A stretch of 39,290 bases of DNA from Candidatus Nitrosopumilus sp. (lineage in GTDB: Archaea > Thermoproteota > Nitrososphaeria > Nitrososphaerales > Nitrosopumilaceae). Numbering within the stretch: position 1 is the first letter of the stretch; each line of letters opens with the position of its first letter. Shown in pieces: positions 37,458 through 39,290 of the stretch. The stretch is taken from NCBI GenBank assembly GCA_020431995.1, contig JAGQHE010000038.1, positions 1 through 39,290 on the forward strand, written 5' to 3'. The position numbers and the translations under genes were made by a program. The notes under the pieces are model-generated. The model was given only the letters and a program-made list of their open reading frames with translations, searched no databases and was not told where the DNA came from.

Positions 37458-39290
37458 CTAGCTCCAAAAAAACTGGTCCATTCCAGTCTGCTTTGGCTTT
37501 CCAAGTATTACGTCAAAATCCAAGTCCATCGACGACGTGATTTGCTCAAGCGTTGCCTCCATAAACTCCATGTATTTTTTTGAGTCGATCTCTTCTTTTT
37601 TTGCCATCTCGACTGGCTTTACGCCAGGTTTGTTTAGGATCTTGACAAATGATATCTTGTCGCCCCTTTTCACTTCTCTTATTGTCTCAAGCTGCTTTGC
37701 CGCCCTGATGTGTTGCGGGATTGTCTTGACATATTCAGATGGTGCCTTGCTTAGCATCACGTTAAATGTCAGGTCTTCCAGCGGTATCTCCTTGGCCTCT
37801 ACTCTCCTGCCGCATGTTGCAATTTTTTCTGATATGTCTTTTTTTGCCTTTACAAAATCCTCTACTGTCTGGACCTTGGACAGCACATCAAGCAACTCAT
37901 AAAACAATTTTTTAATAAACGGGGGCGTATGTGATTTTTTCCCCGTTAGCCCCTTGACATCTACCTTTCCATCCTTGGTTACCCCCAGATAGTTCTTCTT
38001 TCTGTTGCTTAGCACACAATACCTGTAGACTTTATCAATCTCTAAATCCACCCCGTGATCCTTTTTTGCCTGCTCGATTACCTTGTGAATCTGCTCCTCG
38101 TTTGGCTTTTTGATGAACAATGAGTCTGTATCCCCGTAGAGCACTTTGATTCCATTTTTTTCGCAGTTGCTGATCGTTTCAAGAATCGTGTATCTGCCTA
38201 TCGCGGTTGTTGCTTCTGCTACCGGAAGAAAATACAAAGGAAATATCTCTGCGCCCATCACCCCATAGCTGGCATTAAGAATCACCTTGAGTGCTTGGCT
38301 GACTACAGTATATTGCTGTCTTTGGTCATCTGTAAGTGTAGGTTTCTTTGATAGGCTCTTGTAGTAGTTTACCCTCAAATCCCTCAGCGAACCAATTATC
38401 ATTGAGGTCAGGCCATTTTTCTTTGTACATGCCCAATGGTTTGTCTGCGGAATCGTGTTCTTCTTGCATTCCTCATGAACGCATCTTACTGTCTCATAAG
38501 ACAGGTTCCTGACCTTGATTATGCTGGGATACAGGCTTGCAAAGTCCATGACTACCACGTCAAAGTGAATTCCTTCTCTGGGCTCTACGACCAGCCCTCC
38601 TCTGTATTTCTTATCCTTGATTACCGCATCTGACATTACTCCCTCTGATCTTCTTTCAAGCTCCTCTCTTTTTGGAATCAGGCAATTCCTTCTCCTGTGC
38701 TCGTAATACAGCAGGCTTCTTATCCACTGGGAAACCCCCATCCTTGCAATGTCGTCAATTGGCATCCTGCCGATTCTTGCAATGATTACAAGCAAGTCCA
38801 TCAGCAGATCCTTGTTAAAGCTGGTAAGCTCGTATGTCAAAAGAGCGTCATTGTAGCAATAATTTGCAGTCTGATAGAGGGATAGCTGGTCAAACTCAAG
38901 GCCATAGTCTATCTTTTCTTTTCCAAGCAGCGCCTTTGAGACGCTGTTCAATGAAAAGTCCGTGTATTTTTGGCTAAATGCATAGATCTGAAATGAGCGG
39001 TTTGAAAGTGTCCTGTACAAATCAAGATGCACACCGCTCTTCAGTGTGGCAGAGTCTCTCATCATGTAAAATGGGTTGTCTGAGTTCTTAATCCCGAGCC
39101 TCTCTGCTCTGTTGTACAGATATGGCAAATCAAACTCGTCCCCGTTATATGTGACGACAAATGGAAACTCTTTGACTATCCCAAACGCGTCTTGTATCAT
39201 TTCTTTTTCCTTGTCTGCATCATAGAATGTGATCTTGACGTTCTGTTCAAGCTCGTTTGTCCCCTCCTCTGTCCCCTCTGTTCTTAGTAC
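37458..39290 (-). CDS. polB: Family B DNA polymerase, C-terminal part (partial)
   Basis: The frame remains open to the right edge, so the N-terminus is missing. Present are Exo II (TYNGDEFDLPYLYNRA) and Exo III (YNDALLTYEL) of the 3'-5' proofreading domain, polymerase motif A (DFASLYPS), motif B (KVILNASYGVMGAE) and motif C (YGDTDS) with its two catalytic Asp residues, and the thumb. The C-terminus ends QTGMDQFFWS, a PCNA-binding PIP box. This is a replicative or repair polymerase. It heads a probable operon with the semiSWEET gene and tpiA. Confidence 0.96.
   Translation of the reverse strand, partial: VLRTEGTEEGTNELEQNVKITFYDADKEKEMIQDAFGIVKEFPFVVTYNGDEFDLPYLYNRAERLGIKNSDNPFYMMRDSATLKSGVHLDLYRTLSNRSFQIYAFSQKYTDFSLNSVSKALLGKEKIDYGLEFDQLSLYQTANYCYNDALLTYELTSFNKDLLMDLLVIIARIGRMPIDDIARMGVSQWIRSLLYYEHRRRNCLIPKREELERRSEGVMSDAVIKDKKYRGGLVVEPREGIHFDVVVMDFASLYPSIIKVRNLSYETVRCVHEECKKNTIPQTNHWACTKKNGLTSMIIGSLRDLRVNYYKSLSKKPTLTDDQRQQYTVVSQALKVILNASYGVMGAEIFPLYFLPVAEATTAIGRYTILETISNCEKNGIKVLYGDTDSLFIKKPNEEQIHKVIEQAKKDHGVDLEIDKVYRYCVLSNRKKNYLGVTKDGKVDVKGLTGKKSHTPPFIKKLFYELLDVLSKVQTVEDFVKAKKDISEKIATCGRRVEAKEIPLEDLTFNVMLSKAPSEYVKTIPQHIRAAKQLETIREVKRGDKISFVKILNKPGVKPVEMAKKEEIDSKKYMEFMEATLEQITSSMDLDFDVILGKPKQTGMDQFFWS

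Overview
The window looks like the chromosome of an ammonia-oxidising archaeon (Nitrososphaerota, Nitrosopumilus-like). The gene set points that way: a TFB transcription factor, archaeal PolB, NadM-type NMN adenylyltransferase, an M1 peptidase of the tricorn-factor type, an archaeal SelB-like pseudo-GTPase, archaeal TPI, and a methylmalonyl-CoA mutase/epimerase set as used in the 3-hydroxypropionate/4-hydroxybutyrate cycle. Many genes have an AT-rich TATA-like box about 25 nt before an ATG, GTG or TTG, as expected for leaderless archaeal mRNAs. I used that spacing to choose several starts. No rRNA, tRNA, IS element, CRISPR array or integrase was seen.

Layout. 1-5300: an exported repeat protein cut by the window edge, a DUF432 protein coupled to an MscS channel, and a cluster of small stress or envelope-type genes (flavin-binding PNPOx protein, zinc ribbon, pyrimidine-dimer glycosylase-like protein, membrane proteins). 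Three promoters in this cluster share a GTTAGCACTA element placed exactly 30 nt before the TATA box. 5300-16400: housekeeping genes (nadE-cysS, a Rieske protein, ahcY, metG, an alpha/beta hydrolase, the SelB-like protein, nadM, a YVTN beta-propeller, ilvC). 16400-27700: carbon-fixation genes (B12-binding mutase subunit, then meaB with the large mutase subunit, then epimerase) mixed with regulators (TFB, winged helix, two related ribbon-helix-helix proteins), an M1 aminopeptidase and several small zinc-binding proteins. 27700-39290: an XRE-CBS regulator, a phasin-like protein, two DUF6659-like paralogues (one overlapping a JAMM protease), PPDK, an amino-acid permease, two UspA genes, and a minus-strand run polB-semiSWEET-tpiA cut by the right edge.

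How the genes work together. The mutase subunits, MeaB and epimerase carry out the methylmalonyl-CoA to succinyl-CoA step. PPDK and TPI take pyruvate onward in gluconeogenesis. NadE and NadM are two steps of NAD synthesis. AhcY and MetG belong to the methionine/SAM sphere.

The least expected material lies between the recognised genes. It includes very small genes: zinc ribbons of 39, 41 and 53 residues, a 41-residue C2H2 finger overlapping a 57-residue partner by ATGA, and a 39-residue basic protein. There are also short ORFs that begin 25-26 nt after a TATA box and stop on or just before a longer gene's start codon, and several unassigned palindromes and hairpins. All functional statements come from reading motifs by eye; no database search was run.
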